Shown: positions 52,746 through 61,761 of the stretch, one piece after another
How the letters are laid out: every line of letters starts with the position of its first letter
Position numbering within the stretch: position 1 is the first letter of the stretch
Assembly: GCF_001019615.1 (NCBI RefSeq)
Contig: NZ_JNBQ01000001.1
Span: 1-64,000, forward strand
Source of the DNA: Cellulosimicrobium funkei
Lineage (GTDB): Bacteria; Actinomycetota; Actinomycetes; Actinomycetales; Cellulomonadaceae
Length of the DNA stretch: 64,000 nucleotides
Direction: 5' to 3'
Made by a program: the position numbers and the translations under genes
Notes under the pieces: generated by a model
Seen by the model: only the letters and a program-made list of their open reading frames with translations
Databases searched by the model: none
Told to the model about the DNA's origin: nothing

Positions 52746-53965
52746 CGGTCCTTCTCCTCTCCCGTGCCCTCCGCGGTCGGCTCGCCGTCCGCGTGCTGTC
52801 CCTGCTGCGTGACGGCGGCGGTCGGCTCGGCCGTCGGCTCGGCGGCCGCGGCGCGGTTGCGCTCGAGGAGCTCGGCCGCGGTCATCTCGCGGATCGAGGA
52901 GTCCTGCGGGCCGAAGCGCTTGAAGAGGGCCTGGGCCGCGGGGATGATCCCGTCCGGCATGAAGAGGACGACGACCCCGAGCAGCAGGGCGGTGGCGACG
53001 AGGTGGAACTGGGTGTCGCCGAACTCGAGCTTGAAGTACTCCAGCCCCGTGCCGACGACGACGGCGCCGAGGAGCGGGCCGAAGAGGTGCCGGACGCCGC
53101 CGAAGAGGGCCATGAGCACCATGTAGGAGCCGAGCATGATGGAGAACTGGAAGATCGGGTCGAGGTCGCCGAACCACAGGGCGTACATGCCGCCCGCGAG
53201 GCCGGTGAACGTCGCCGAGACGACGTAGGCGACGAGCTTGTAGTTGCGCGTCGGGACGCCGAGCGCCTGGGCCTTGTCCTCGTCCTCGCGGATCGCCTTG
53301 AGCCCGGTGCCGAAGCGCGAGCGGTCGATCGCCCACCACGCGACGAGCATGACGACGAGCAGCGCGGCGAACAGGTAGAAGAACGTGCGGTGGTGCTCGG
53401 GCCGCAGAAGGTCCGGGAACGGGCGCGGGACGACGAGGCCGTCGGAACCGCCCGTGAAGGACCCCCACGCCTGGAAGACGAGCAGCAGGATGAGGACGAA
53501 CGAGATGGACACGATGACGAACGACGCGCCGCGCACGCGCAGCGCCGCGATCCCCACGGGGATGGTGACGAGCAGGACGAGCGCGCCGGCGACGAGCCAC
53601 GCGACGAAGCTCGGGAGCCCGACGTCGCGGATCAGCAGGCCCGTGCCGTACGCACCGAGCCCGAAGAACGCGGCGTGGCCGAGCGAGACGTACCCCGTGA
53701 AACCGCCCATGAAGTTCCAGGCGGTCGCGGTGCACGCGTAGCTGAGGACGACGATGCCGGCCGACAGGATGTACGCGTTGGGCGCCATCGTCGGGAAGGC
53801 CAGGACGAGCACGGCGAGGACGACGAGCGCGGCGAGGCGGACGACGCGGCCCCAGGGGCGGCGTGCGGTGGGTGCGACGACGGCCGAGGCCGTGCTTGCG
53901 CCGTCGGGCACCGTGCGTGCGGCCGCGCGGCGGCTCGCGGGACGGGTGTCAGAAGCGTTGGGCAA
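52742..53965 (-). CDS. livM: LIV-type ABC transporter permease (LivM)
   Basis: Permease of 407 residues with about ten spans; the LivM core includes NFMGGFTGYVSLGHAAFFGL and GGSDGL, and the cytoplasmic coupling loop is AIREDEDKAQALG. A 60-residue hydrophilic tail (EPTAEPTAAVTQQ) is unusual. The TTG at 53965 is the likely start and overlaps livH by 17 bases. Confidence 0.9.
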   Translation of the reverse strand: MPNASDTRPASRRAAARTVPDGASTASAVVAPTARRPWGRVVRLAALVVLAVLVLAFPTMAPNAYILSAGIVVLSYACTATAWNFMGGFTGYVSLGHAAFFGLGAYGTGLLIRDVGLPSFVAWLVAGALVLLVTIPVGIAALRVRGASFVIVSISFVLILLLVFQAWGSFTGGSDGLVVPRPFPDLLRPEHHRTFFYLFAALLVVMLVAWWAIDRSRFGTGLKAIREDEDKAQALGVPTRNYKLVAYVVSATFTGLAGGMYALWFGDLDPIFQFSIMLGSYMVLMALFGGVRHLFGPLLGAVVVGTGLEYFKLEFGDTQFHLVATALLLGVVVLFMPDGIIPAAQALFKRFGPQDSSIREMTAAELLERNRAAAAEPTAEPTAAVTQQGQHADGEPTAEGTGEEKDR

Positions 53966-54833
53966 GGCGACCTCCGAAGAATCCCTGGGGCCGCAGCATC
54001 AGCGTCGCGAACAGCGCGACGTAGAAGATGGTCTGCGCCCACGTGGTGCCGAGCGGCACCTGGAGCAGGCTCTGGCCGATGCCGAGCACCATGGCGGCGA
54101 TCGCGGCGCCCGGGATCGACCCCAGGCCGCCGACGACGATGATCGCCATGAGCGGGCCGATCCAGTGCCAGTGCAGCGACGGGTAGATCGTCGCGTCGAG
54201 CGACAGCGCGGTCCCGCCGATCGCGGCGGTCGCGAGGCCGAGGCCGAAGCCGTAGCCCGCGACGCGGTCGGTCTTGATGCCGACGAGCTGCGCGGCCTCG
54301 CGGTGCTGGATCGTCGCGCGCAGCGCCTGGCCGAACCGGCTGTGCTTCATGAGCAGGTACAGCAGCGCGAGCGAGAGCGCCGCGAGCCCGAAGGCGACGA
54401 GCTTCACGACGGCGATCCGCGCCCCGAAGAACTCGATGCTCGCGCCCGAGTAGGGAAGCTGGATGCGCCGCTGCGTACCGCTCCAGACGAAGCCGATCAT
54501 GCCCTCGATGAAGAGCGCGACGGCGAACGTGAGGAGGACGGACATCATCGTGAGCGTCGCGGGCCGCAGGCGCGTGATGAGCAGGCGCTGCATGCCCACG
54601 CCGACGAGGAAGAACAGCGGCACGGTGACGACGAGCGACAGCAGCGGGTCCATGCCGGTCTGCTGGTTGAAGAACCAGGCGAGGTACGCGGCGAGGATGA
54701 GGAACGCCGAGTGGGCGATCATCACGACGCGCATCACGCCGAAGTACAGGGTGAGGCCCGCTGCCAGGAGGGCGTAGAGCCCTCCCAGCAGCACGCCGAG
54801 CACGAGGCTCTGGAAGAGGAGCGTTCCTGTCAC
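53949..54833 (-). CDS. livH: LIV-type ABC transporter permease (LivH)
   Basis: Permease of 294 residues with about eight spans. The FGVMRVVMIAHSAFLILAAY region and the coupling loop RATIQHREAAQLVGIKTDRV are LivH-like. GTG 54833 starts 8 bases from the livK stop. Confidence 0.92.
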   Translation of the reverse strand: MTGTLLFQSLVLGVLLGGLYALLAAGLTLYFGVMRVVMIAHSAFLILAAYLAWFFNQQTGMDPLLSLVVTVPLFFLVGVGMQRLLITRLRPATLTMMSVLLTFAVALFIEGMIGFVWSGTQRRIQLPYSGASIEFFGARIAVVKLVAFGLAALSLALLYLLMKHSRFGQALRATIQHREAAQLVGIKTDRVAGYGFGLGLATAAIGGTALSLDATIYPSLHWHWIGPLMAIIVVGGLGSIPGAAIAAMVLGIGQSLLQVPLGTTWAQTIFYVALFATLMLRPQGFFGGRLAQRF

Positions 54834-54840
54834 GAGGCGA

Positions 54841-56103
54841 TCACCAGGCCGGCTTGGGGAAGACGAACTCGGCTTCCTTGGCGTCCTGCGGCAGGACGAT
54901 CTGGATCTCGCCGTCCACGTACTGCTGGATGAGGTGGGCGCCCTGCGGCTTGCCCGTCTCGTCCCAGGTCAGCGGCCCGACGACGGTCTCGACCTCGTTG
55001 CTGCGCAGCCACGAGATGAGCTCCTGCTGGCACTCGCCCTGCTCGGCGCAGCCCACGGCCTCGACCGCGGCGGCGACGACCTGGCCGGTCGTGTACGCGT
55101 TGGCCTCGTCCTCGCCGGGCGGGTTGCCGTGCAGCTCCGTGTACCGCTCGACGAAGTCGACGTTGGACGGCCAGCTCGCGGTCTCGGTGTAGCCGGTGGG
55201 CGAGAGGATGCCCTCGGTCTTGGAGCCGATCGCCGCGGAGAACTCCGGGTTGGTCGGCGCGGTGGAGAACGCCGCGAGCTGCGGCTGGTAGTTGAGCTGC
55301 TGGAGGGCCACGATCAGGTTCACCGCGTCCTGGTACTGCGTGCCGCCGATGACCATGTCCGCGCCCGAGTCGTTGATCTTCGCGGCGATCGAGGAGAAGT
55401 CGGTCGTGTTGGGCGGGTACACCTCGTCGACGACGATCTCGAGACCGGCGTCGGCGAGCTTGTCGCGCAGGCCGTAGGCCGTGCCCTGGGCGAAGGGGTC
55501 GTCCATCGAGGCCACCGCGACCGTCTGCGGACGCTCGCCCTCGGGCATGTCGAGGATGTGGTCGGCGAGGTAGTTGTAGTGGTCGTCGGCGACGGCGGGG
55601 GCGGCGTAGAAGAGGTTCTCGAAGCCCTGCTCGAAGACCTCGTTCGCGGCGCCGGCCGGCTCGACGAAGAGCATCCCGTACTCCTCGGCGACGCGGGCGC
55701 TCGGCACGACCAGGCGCGTGGAGAACGGCCCGAACACGAGGTCGACCTCGTCCTGGGCGATGAGCGCCTCGTAGTCCTGGACCACGCGGTCCGCGTTGGA
55801 CTGGTCGTCGAGGATCTTGAGCTCGACCTGCCGTCCGAGGAGGCCCCCGTCCTCGTTGACGAACTGCGCCCAGGCCTCGTACCCGCGCTGGACGCCCTTG
55901 CCGGGCTCGGAGAAGTCGCCGGTGAGCGGGAGGGAGATACCGATGACGATCGGGTCGTCGGACCCGCCGCCTCCGCCCTCGCCGTCGGACCCGCCGGAGC
56001 ACGCCGTGAGGACGAGCGCCGTCGCGGACACGCCGGCCGCGAGGGCGAGCGCGCGGCGTGAACGGGGGCGGGTGGACATCCGTGGAGTCGACCGAGAATG
56101 CAT
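54841..56103 (-). CDS. LIV-type ABC transporter substrate-binding lipoprotein
   Basis: Lipid-anchored binding protein of 420 residues: signal peptide with lipobox LTAC followed by a glycine-rich spacer, then the periplasmic-binding type I fold (IVIGISLPLTGDFSEPGK, GGLLGRQVELKILDDQ, VFGPFSTRLVVP). It is the first gene of the operon and is preceded by two LacI-type operators. LIV family proteins bind amino acids, urea, amides or aromatic acids; with dehydrogenase, isomerase and LacI genes around it, a polyol or sugar derivative is more likely here. Confidence 0.9.
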   Translation of the reverse strand: MHSRSTPRMSTRPRSRRALALAAGVSATALVLTACSGGSDGEGGGGGSDDPIVIGISLPLTGDFSEPGKGVQRGYEAWAQFVNEDGGLLGRQVELKILDDQSNADRVVQDYEALIAQDEVDLVFGPFSTRLVVPSARVAEEYGMLFVEPAGAANEVFEQGFENLFYAAPAVADDHYNYLADHILDMPEGERPQTVAVASMDDPFAQGTAYGLRDKLADAGLEIVVDEVYPPNTTDFSSIAAKINDSGADMVIGGTQYQDAVNLIVALQQLNYQPQLAAFSTAPTNPEFSAAIGSKTEGILSPTGYTETASWPSNVDFVERYTELHGNPPGEDEANAYTTGQVVAAAVEAVGCAEQGECQQELISWLRSNEVETVVGPLTWDETGKPQGAHLIQQYVDGEIQIVLPQDAKEAEFVFPKPAW

Positions 56104-56176
56104 GGACGTGACTCTCCCTACTTCGTCGTAGTGAAGACCTGAGGCCGTACTGCTCCGTACGAGACTGCTTGTTTGC

Positions 56177-56200
56177 GAAAGCGCTTTCGTAAGCGCTTCC
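56177..56200. promoter_or_regulatory. Two adjacent LacI-type operators
   Basis: GAAAGCGCTTTC (56177-56188) is a perfect 12-base palindrome with the central CG of LacI/GalR sites, and GTAAGCGCTTCC (56189-56200) is a second, imperfect copy directly next to it. They lie in the divergent gap between the binding-protein gene and the LacI gene and probably bind that repressor. Confidence 0.85.
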
Positions 56201-56296
56201 GCTAGAGTACGGTGCGGACAGTGGATGTGGCAAGCGTCACGTCGGGGAGGGCCCTCGGGCCGCCGACCGGGCGACGCACGGACGAGCGGAGCAGGG

Positions 56297-57364
56297 GTGC
56301 GTCGAGAGGGTCGGACCACGAAGGGCCGGAGCGCGCTGCGGCTGGTCGACGTCGCCGAGCGCGCGGGCGTGTCGCTCGCGACCGCGTCGCGCGCGCTGTC
56401 GGGCAGCGACGGCGTCTCGGAGGTGCTCGCGGAGCACGTCCGCGAGGTCGCGACGGAGATGGGCTACATCGCCAACCCGCACGCGCGCACGCTCGCCGGG
56501 GGCACCACGTCGGTCGCGGGCCTGCTCGTCTACGAGATCGGCGACCCCTACTTCTCCGAGATCGCGAGCGGCGTCGTGCGCGTCGCGACCGAGCACGGCT
56601 GGAGCGTCCAGATCAGCCACACCGAGCGCGAGCCCAGCGCCGAGGTCACGCAGATCCGGCTCATGCGCGCGCACCGCGTGGGCGTCATCCTCGTCGCCGG
56701 GTCCGGGTACGTCGAGCCCGCGATGGAGGCCGACGCCGCGCGCGAGCTCGAGGCGTTCCAGGAGGCCGGGGGACGGGTCGTCGTCATCGGGCGGCACCAC
56801 CTGCACAGCGACGCCGTGCTCCCGGACAGCGAGGCAGCGGCCGCGAGCCTCACGGACCACGTCCTCGGGCTGGGCCACCGCCGCCTGGCCATCGCCGCCG
56901 GACCCGAGCGGCTCACCACCGTCGCCGACCGCACCGCCGGCATCCGGAGCGCGGTCGCGGCCCACGGCCTCGACCCGGACGACCTGTTCGTCGTCCACGC
57001 GCCCTTCACGCGCGAGGGTGGGCGCGACGCCACGCAGCGGATCCTCGCCCAGCGCCCGGACACGACGGCGATCCTCGCGCTCAACGACGCCATGGCCACC
57101 GGGGTGCTCTCGCTCCTGCGCGAGCGCGGCGTCGTCGTGCCGCGCGACATGTCCGTCACCGGGTTCGACGACATCCAGGTCGCCCAGGACCTCGCACCCG
57201 CGCTGACCACGGTGCGCCTCCCGATGAGCGAGATGGGCGCGACGGCGTTCGAGCTGGCGCTCCGGCCGCCGTCGGGCCGACCGCGCCGCAAGCGCACCGA
57301 CCACGAGCTCGTGGTCCGCGACTCCACGGCCCCACCCCGCCCCGGCCCGCTGTGGGCTGGGTGA
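56297..57364 (+). CDS. LacI family transcriptional regulator
   Basis: LacI/GalR-type repressor of 355 residues from GTG 56297. HTH LVDVAERAGVSLATASRALS and the hinge helix ANPHARTLA are followed by the sugar-binding-protein-like domain (VAGLLVYEIGDPYFSEIASG, SVTGFDDIQVAQDL). The start is chosen from GGAG five bases upstream; a 5' extension to 56225 is poor sequence. It is divergent from the transporter operon and is its likely regulator. The inducer is unknown. Confidence 0.92.
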   Translation: MRREGRTTKGRSALRLVDVAERAGVSLATASRALSGSDGVSEVLAEHVREVATEMGYIANPHARTLAGGTTSVAGLLVYEIGDPYFSEIASGVVRVATEHGWSVQISHTEREPSAEVTQIRLMRAHRVGVILVAGSGYVEPAMEADAARELEAFQEAGGRVVVIGRHHLHSDAVLPDSEAAAASLTDHVLGLGHRRLAIAAGPERLTTVADRTAGIRSAVAAHGLDPDDLFVVHAPFTREGGRDATQRILAQRPDTTAILALNDAMATGVLSLLRERGVVVPRDMSVTGFDDIQVAQDLAPALTTVRLPMSEMGATAFELALRPPSGRPRRKRTDHELVVRDSTAPPRPGPLWAG

Positions 57365-57371
57365 GGGCGCC

Positions 57372-58220
57372 TCAGAAGGGCTTGCGGGCCACGACGAGGA
57401 AGCGCGGGGCCTCGTCGACGAACTCGTGGCCCGCGGCGAGGTGCAGGTGCAGGGCCCGCAGCGGCGCCTCGTACCGGGCGACCGCCTCGGGCGACAGCGA
57501 GGCGAGGTCGGGCACCTGCCATGCGATGAGCTTGAGGTACCAGAGCACGGACGACAGGTCGCGGAAGCGGCGCAGCCCCTCGTGCTCACGCGCCACGTCG
57601 ACGACGAAGCCCGCGTCCCGCAGCACCTCGACCGCGGCCTCGAGCGTCACCGAGTCCGGGTCCCACGGCAGCTCGACGCCGAGCGCCGTGTTGAGGCGCA
57701 GGCCGTCGCGGGTGTCGACCTGCTGGGTGATGAACACCCCGCCCGGCTCGAGCACGCGCAGCACCTCGTCGGGGTCGAACTCCTCGTGCCGGTCCAGCAC
57801 GACCGCGAACTGGCCGTCGAAGAACGGCAGGAGCTGCTCGTCGTCGCCCTCCACGGACCGCACCTCGACGCCCAGGGGCTCGAGCCGGCGTCGGGCCACG
57901 GGCAGGTTGGGCGCCCAGCCCTCCGTCGCCGCCGACCCGGCGGGCAGCGGTCCCAGCGTGGACAGGAGCTCGCCGCCGCCGGTCCCCAGGTCGAGCACCG
58001 GGCCGCGGCCGCTGCCGACCAGCTCGCGCGCGAGCGCGGCGTAGTCCCACGGCAGCGGGTCCTCGACGACGCGCTCCGCCACGGGCGAGAGGTCGAACCC
58101 GACCACCGGCACGGCACGGGCCCAGGCGACGTGCTCCTCGAACGAGGCGTCCCGGGCGGGGACGGGCACGTCGGTCGCCCGGTCGGAGGTGGCGGGGGTG
58201 TCGGGGACCGCGGCAGGCAT
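57372..58220 (-). CDS. Class I SAM-dependent methyltransferase
   Basis: A 282-residue methyltransferase. The SAM-binding motif I is VLDLGTGGGELLSTLG; motif II region VVLDRHEEFDPDEVLRVLEP and the post-motif GGVFITQQVDTRDG follow. Its target is not evident. GACAAT lies 6 bases before the ATG, so the message may be leaderless. It is convergent with the LacI gene, 7 bases apart. Confidence 0.9.
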   Translation of the reverse strand: MPAAVPDTPATSDRATDVPVPARDASFEEHVAWARAVPVVGFDLSPVAERVVEDPLPWDYAALARELVGSGRGPVLDLGTGGGELLSTLGPLPAGSAATEGWAPNLPVARRRLEPLGVEVRSVEGDDEQLLPFFDGQFAVVLDRHEEFDPDEVLRVLEPGGVFITQQVDTRDGLRLNTALGVELPWDPDSVTLEAAVEVLRDAGFVVDVAREHEGLRRFRDLSSVLWYLKLIAWQVPDLASLSPEAVARYEAPLRALHLHLAAGHEFVDEAPRFLVVARKPF

Positions 58221-58411
58221 GGGTCGATTGTCACCCGCCCCGGCGCCGACGCCGAACGCGCACGCCGAGCCGGCAGAGACCCGACGGGGAGTCCTCCCCA
58301 TCGCCGCGAGGCGCGTGCGCGCGGTAGCCTCCCCGATGCCCGTTTCGTGCGTTCCGTGACGCACGGGGCGCGGCGGGGACACGGATCGACCGACGAGGGG
58401 ACGAGGACGAC

Positions 58412-59416
58412 GTGAGCGGGATGTGGGGCGCCGACGTCACCGAGCTGAGGAGGCTCGCGCAGTCGCTGCGCTCCGCCTCCGACCAGCTCGTGAGCACGAC
58501 GTCCGAGGTCAGCGGCCTCGTGGAGGCCGCCGGCCGGTGGCAGGGTGGGGACGCCGACCAGTTCCGGGGCGAGTGGACCGGGTCCTCGGTGGCGCTCCTG
58601 CGCGGGGTGAGCCAGACGCTCGCCGAGGCGTCGCAGGCGGTGCTGCGCAACGCCGACGAGCAGTACCTGACGAGCACCGAGGGCGGCACGATCCCGTCTC
58701 CCGGCGTGCCCGGCCCGGGCGTGCCCACGGGCCCCGGCGGCGGGCCGCTCGGTGGCGGGACCCCGCTCGCCGGGTCGATCTGGGACGTCGGTGAGACCCT
58801 CGTGGAGGCGGGGACGTACGTCCTCGACGGGCTGAAGGCCTGGAAGGTCGGCCAGTCCCTCACCGCGTTCCTCCAGGCCAGCCGCCTCGCCGACCTGTCC
58901 GACGCCGCCGCGAGCGCGTCGGTCTTCGCGCGCGGCATGGTCCTCGACGACGCGATGGGGTTCCTGGGCGGGCTCGGGACGGCGGGCCGGCTCGTGGGCG
59001 GCGTCGGCGGCCTGTTCGGCGTCATCGGCGGCGTCAACCAGATGTTCAACACCGAGTACGACGGCGTCCGGGGCGGCGTCGACCGCGTCATGGGCGGCCT
59101 GTCGGTCGTGGGCGGCGCGGGGACGATGCTCATGATGGCGGGCATGCTCACCAATCCCGTGGGCATCGGGATCGTGGTGGGCGCGGGCGTCGTCGCGGGC
59201 GCCTGGGCGCTGGGGAACCTGGTCGTCGACAACTGGGACGCGATCTCCGGGTTCGCCACCAACCCCGGCCCGTACCTCGCCGACGGGTGGAACACCGTGA
59301 CGGACTTCGCGGGCGACGCGGTCGATACGATCGGGGACGTCGCGTCCGACGTCGGGGACGCGATCGGCGACGGCCTCTCCGCCGCCGGTGACTTCGTCGG
59401 AGGGCTCTTCTCGTGA
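58412..59416 (+). CDS. WXG100-like protein with hydrophobic C-terminal region
   Basis: A 334-residue protein. Its first 95 residues form a WXG100/ESAT-6-like helical hairpin (SLRSASDQLVSTTSEVSG, then the turn WQGGDADQFRGEW, then a second helix). A proline/glycine linker (95-120) leads to glycine-rich hydrophobic stretches (about 190-215 and 230-275) and an acidic tail (TIGDVASDVGDAIGDG). No enzymatic toxin domain is recognisable. It is likely exported by a type VII system or anchored. The stop overlaps the next gene. Confidence 0.75.
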   Translation: MSGMWGADVTELRRLAQSLRSASDQLVSTTSEVSGLVEAAGRWQGGDADQFRGEWTGSSVALLRGVSQTLAEASQAVLRNADEQYLTSTEGGTIPSPGVPGPGVPTGPGGGPLGGGTPLAGSIWDVGETLVEAGTYVLDGLKAWKVGQSLTAFLQASRLADLSDAAASASVFARGMVLDDAMGFLGGLGTAGRLVGGVGGLFGVIGGVNQMFNTEYDGVRGGVDRVMGGLSVVGGAGTMLMMAGMLTNPVGIGIVVGAGVVAGAWALGNLVVDNWDAISGFATNPGPYLADGWNTVTDFAGDAVDTIGDVASDVGDAIGDGLSAAGDFVGGLFS

Positions 59417-60228
59417 CCCAGCAGACCATGCGGTGGTCCGCGTCGGACATCGCCGCGGCCGAGAGCGCGCTGGAACGGGCCGTCGCGGGCGAGGTCACGC
59501 ACGTCGTCACGCTCACCGACGAGGAGATCGTCATCCTCGACGGGCTCCAGAACCCCCAGCTCGTGGCGGTCCCGTGGCTCGACGCGCAGGAGGGCGCGGA
59601 CCGCGCGCTCGTGGGCCGCGTCGCGCTCCGCTCGCTCCTCGCCCGCGGCATGGTCGTGCCGAGCGAGGACGCGGCCGCGGCCGAGCCCGTGGACGGCCGG
59701 CCGGCCGTCGGCATCGAGGCCGTCCCGGAGATCACGGGTCCGCTCGTCCTGCGCCGCACGGCGAACGCGATCCTGTCCGTCGAGCGCACGACGTCGCTCG
59801 GCCGGCACTGGGTGTACGTCTACCTCCACGAGGACGACCGCGTGCTCGAGGAGGAGGTCGCCCCCAGCGGCCACCACGCGTTCAGCGTCTACCCGTTGTC
59901 CGAGCTCGCGGGTCGGCTCGCGGTCTTCGTCGACCCGGCCTCCCAGGCCCTGCTCGACGGTCGCTCCCAGACGTTCACGCCCGACGACTTCGCCGCCCGG
60001 GCGTCGAGCCTGCCGGAGCTCGCGGGAGCGCTGGCCGTGACGACGCTCGGCGCGGTGCACGCGGGCTCCGACGTCCTGGAGCAGGTGAGCGTCTACGCGA
60101 CCCCCGACGGCGTGTACACCGTCCGGGGCGGCGAGCACGGGGCCGACGGCGCACCGACGTCGCTCACGCTCTCCGAGGTCGGGGCGGCCACGGTCCGCCG
60201 TCTCCCGCTCGAGCTGCTCGGCCGATGA
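59413..60228 (+). CDS. Hypothetical protein in the WXG100-like operon
   Basis: A 271-residue soluble protein with no signal peptide, starting MRWSASDIAAAESALERAV after a short tail. Its two-part layout with mixed strands (VYVYLHEDDRVLEEEV, ALAVTTLGAVHAGSDV) resembles cytoplasmic chaperones of type VII substrates such as EspG only loosely. The GTG overlap with the WXG gene and the ATGA overlap with the next gene put all three in one translationally coupled unit; a chaperone or immunity role is a guess. Confidence 0.7.
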   Translation: MTQQTMRWSASDIAAAESALERAVAGEVTHVVTLTDEEIVILDGLQNPQLVAVPWLDAQEGADRALVGRVALRSLLARGMVVPSEDAAAAEPVDGRPAVGIEAVPEITGPLVLRRTANAILSVERTTSLGRHWVYVYLHEDDRVLEEEVAPSGHHAFSVYPLSELAGRLAVFVDPASQALLDGRSQTFTPDDFAARASSLPELAGALAVTTLGAVHAGSDVLEQVSVYATPDGVYTVRGGEHGADGAPTSLTLSEVGAATVRRLPLELLGR

Positions 60229-60995
60229 GCGGGCCGATGGCGGGGACCGTGACCGGTGCGCGCGCGACGCGCAAGGTGCGCCACCACGCCGAGCTGTCGG
60301 GCCTCGGCACGGTCCGGCACGTGTCGGCGGCGACGCCGAACGCCCCGGCGTGGGCGGTGACGGTGGTCGTGGTGCTCGTGTTCTCCGTCGGGCCGGCGCT
60401 CGTGGGGAACGCGGGGCCCGCCGCGATCGGCTACCTCCTGCCGTCGTTCGCGGCGATCGCCGCCGTGATCCTCTGGTTCCTCGGGTCCGAGAAGCTGGTC
60501 GTGCTTGACCACGGGATCCTCGTCGGCTCGTTCGCCCCGTTCCTGCGTCCGGTCGCGGTGCCCTTCGCGGCATTCGACGTGCGGACCGTGCGCGCCGCCG
60601 TCGCGAGCCCGCGCACCCTCGGTCTGCTGCTCACCGACCGCGGCGTGTCGACGGCGTCGCGCACCGTGGTCTGGTCGCGCCGCACCGTGACCTTCGTGGG
60701 GGTCGCGCCGAGCCAGCTCCGGCAGGCGCGCGCGCGGGGGCTGCACGTCGACCTCGCGACCGCGACGGCCGTCGACCTCTGGGTCTTCTCGGCCCGCGAC
60801 CCGCGTCGCCAGGAGCAGGTCGTCCGCGCGCTGGGCGACGCCACGCGCGCGGCCGGGGTGCCGGGCGCGGAGCAGGTCGAGGCGCTCGCCCTGCCCGCGC
60901 AGCCCGTGCAGGTGTCGCCGCAGGGCGCGGACCGTCTCGCGGTCCCGGAGCGGCTGCGCAGCGCGCGGGCGCGGCACCCGCAGACGACGCGCTGA
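60225..60995 (+). CDS. Hypothetical two-TM membrane protein in the WXG100-like operon
   Basis: A 256-residue protein with two membrane spans (about 43-62 and 67-88) and a cytoplasmic C-terminal domain that reads as a PH-like beta-rich region (EKLVVLDHGILVGSFAPFLR). No family is recognised with confidence. It is the last gene of the coupled three-gene unit. Confidence 0.7.
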   Translation: MSGPMAGTVTGARATRKVRHHAELSGLGTVRHVSAATPNAPAWAVTVVVVLVFSVGPALVGNAGPAAIGYLLPSFAAIAAVILWFLGSEKLVVLDHGILVGSFAPFLRPVAVPFAAFDVRTVRAAVASPRTLGLLLTDRGVSTASRTVVWSRRTVTFVGVAPSQLRQARARGLHVDLATATAVDLWVFSARDPRRQEQVVRALGDATRAAGVPGAEQVEALALPAQPVQVSPQGADRLAVPERLRSARARHPQTTR

Positions 60996-61005
60996 GCGCC
61001 TCGCG

Positions 61006-61019
61006 GGCGGTCGACCGCC
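61006..61019. terminator. Short hairpin between convergent genes
   Basis: GGCGG-TCGA-CCGCC between the convergent end of the WXG operon and idi. It is short but GC-rich and in the expected place. Confidence 0.5.
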
Positions 61020-61023
61020 GGCG

Positions 61024-61620
61024 TCAGGCGGAGGTGGGTCCGAACGCCGCGGCGAGGCGCGCCGTCGGGCCGTCGCCCTCGGTGCTCGCGGCGCCGAGAG
61101 CGGCGACCTGGAGCACCATCCACGGGCTGAACGCCCACGGGGTGGCGGCGACCGCGCGCGCGACGTCGCGCGGGTCCGCCCAGGCGGTCTCCATGACCTC
61201 GTCGGGGTTCGGCTCGACCGTGCCCGCCGCGCGCGCCGCGTAGACCGGGCAGATCTCGTTCTCCACGACGCCGGAGGCGTCGACGGCGCGATAGCGGAAG
61301 CCCGGCACCGCGACCTCGAGGCCCGCGATCTCGAGCTCGAGCTCGTGCCGCGCGTGGCGGACGATCGACTCCTCGGTGGTCTCGGTCCAGCGCGGGTGCC
61401 CGCAGAAGGAGTTGGTCCACACCCCCGGCCACGTGCGCTTCGCGAGCGCGCGCCGCGTGAGCAGGAGGCGGCCCGCGTCGTCCAGGACATAGCAGGAGAA
61501 GGCCAGGTGGAGGGGCGTCTCGGTCGTGTGGACCGCGGCGCGCTCGAAGGTGCCGGTCCGTCGACCCTGGTCGTCGACGGTGACGACGTGGTCGGCGGCG
61601 ACGGGGACGTGCGAGGTCAT
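61024..61620 (-). CDS. idi: Isopentenyl-diphosphate delta-isomerase (type I)
   Basis: Nudix-like isomerase of 198 residues that interconverts isopentenyl and dimethylallyl diphosphate. The catalytic Cys73 lies in NSFCGHP and the catalytic Glu in VENEICPVY; metal-binding His31, His38 and His75 are conserved. GAGAGT lies 6 bases before the ATG at 61620, suggesting a leaderless message. No other isoprenoid gene is nearby. Confidence 0.94.
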   Translation of the reverse strand: MTSHVPVAADHVVTVDDQGRRTGTFERAAVHTTETPLHLAFSCYVLDDAGRLLLTRRALAKRTWPGVWTNSFCGHPRWTETTEESIVRHARHELELEIAGLEVAVPGFRYRAVDASGVVENEICPVYAARAAGTVEPNPDEVMETAWADPRDVARAVAATPWAFSPWMVLQVAALGAASTEGDGPTARLAAAFGPTSA

Positions 61621-61761
61621 GCGGCCACTCTCGCACACGCCGGTCCGGGACGGGGAAACGCTGTCAGGAGTCGGTGGGACGCCCGTGGCGGGGCCCGGGG
61701 GGGGAGGGTCGGGCGCGGCGCGGCCGTGAGGGGAGTCACCCCGACGGCTCGTCGCACCGTC

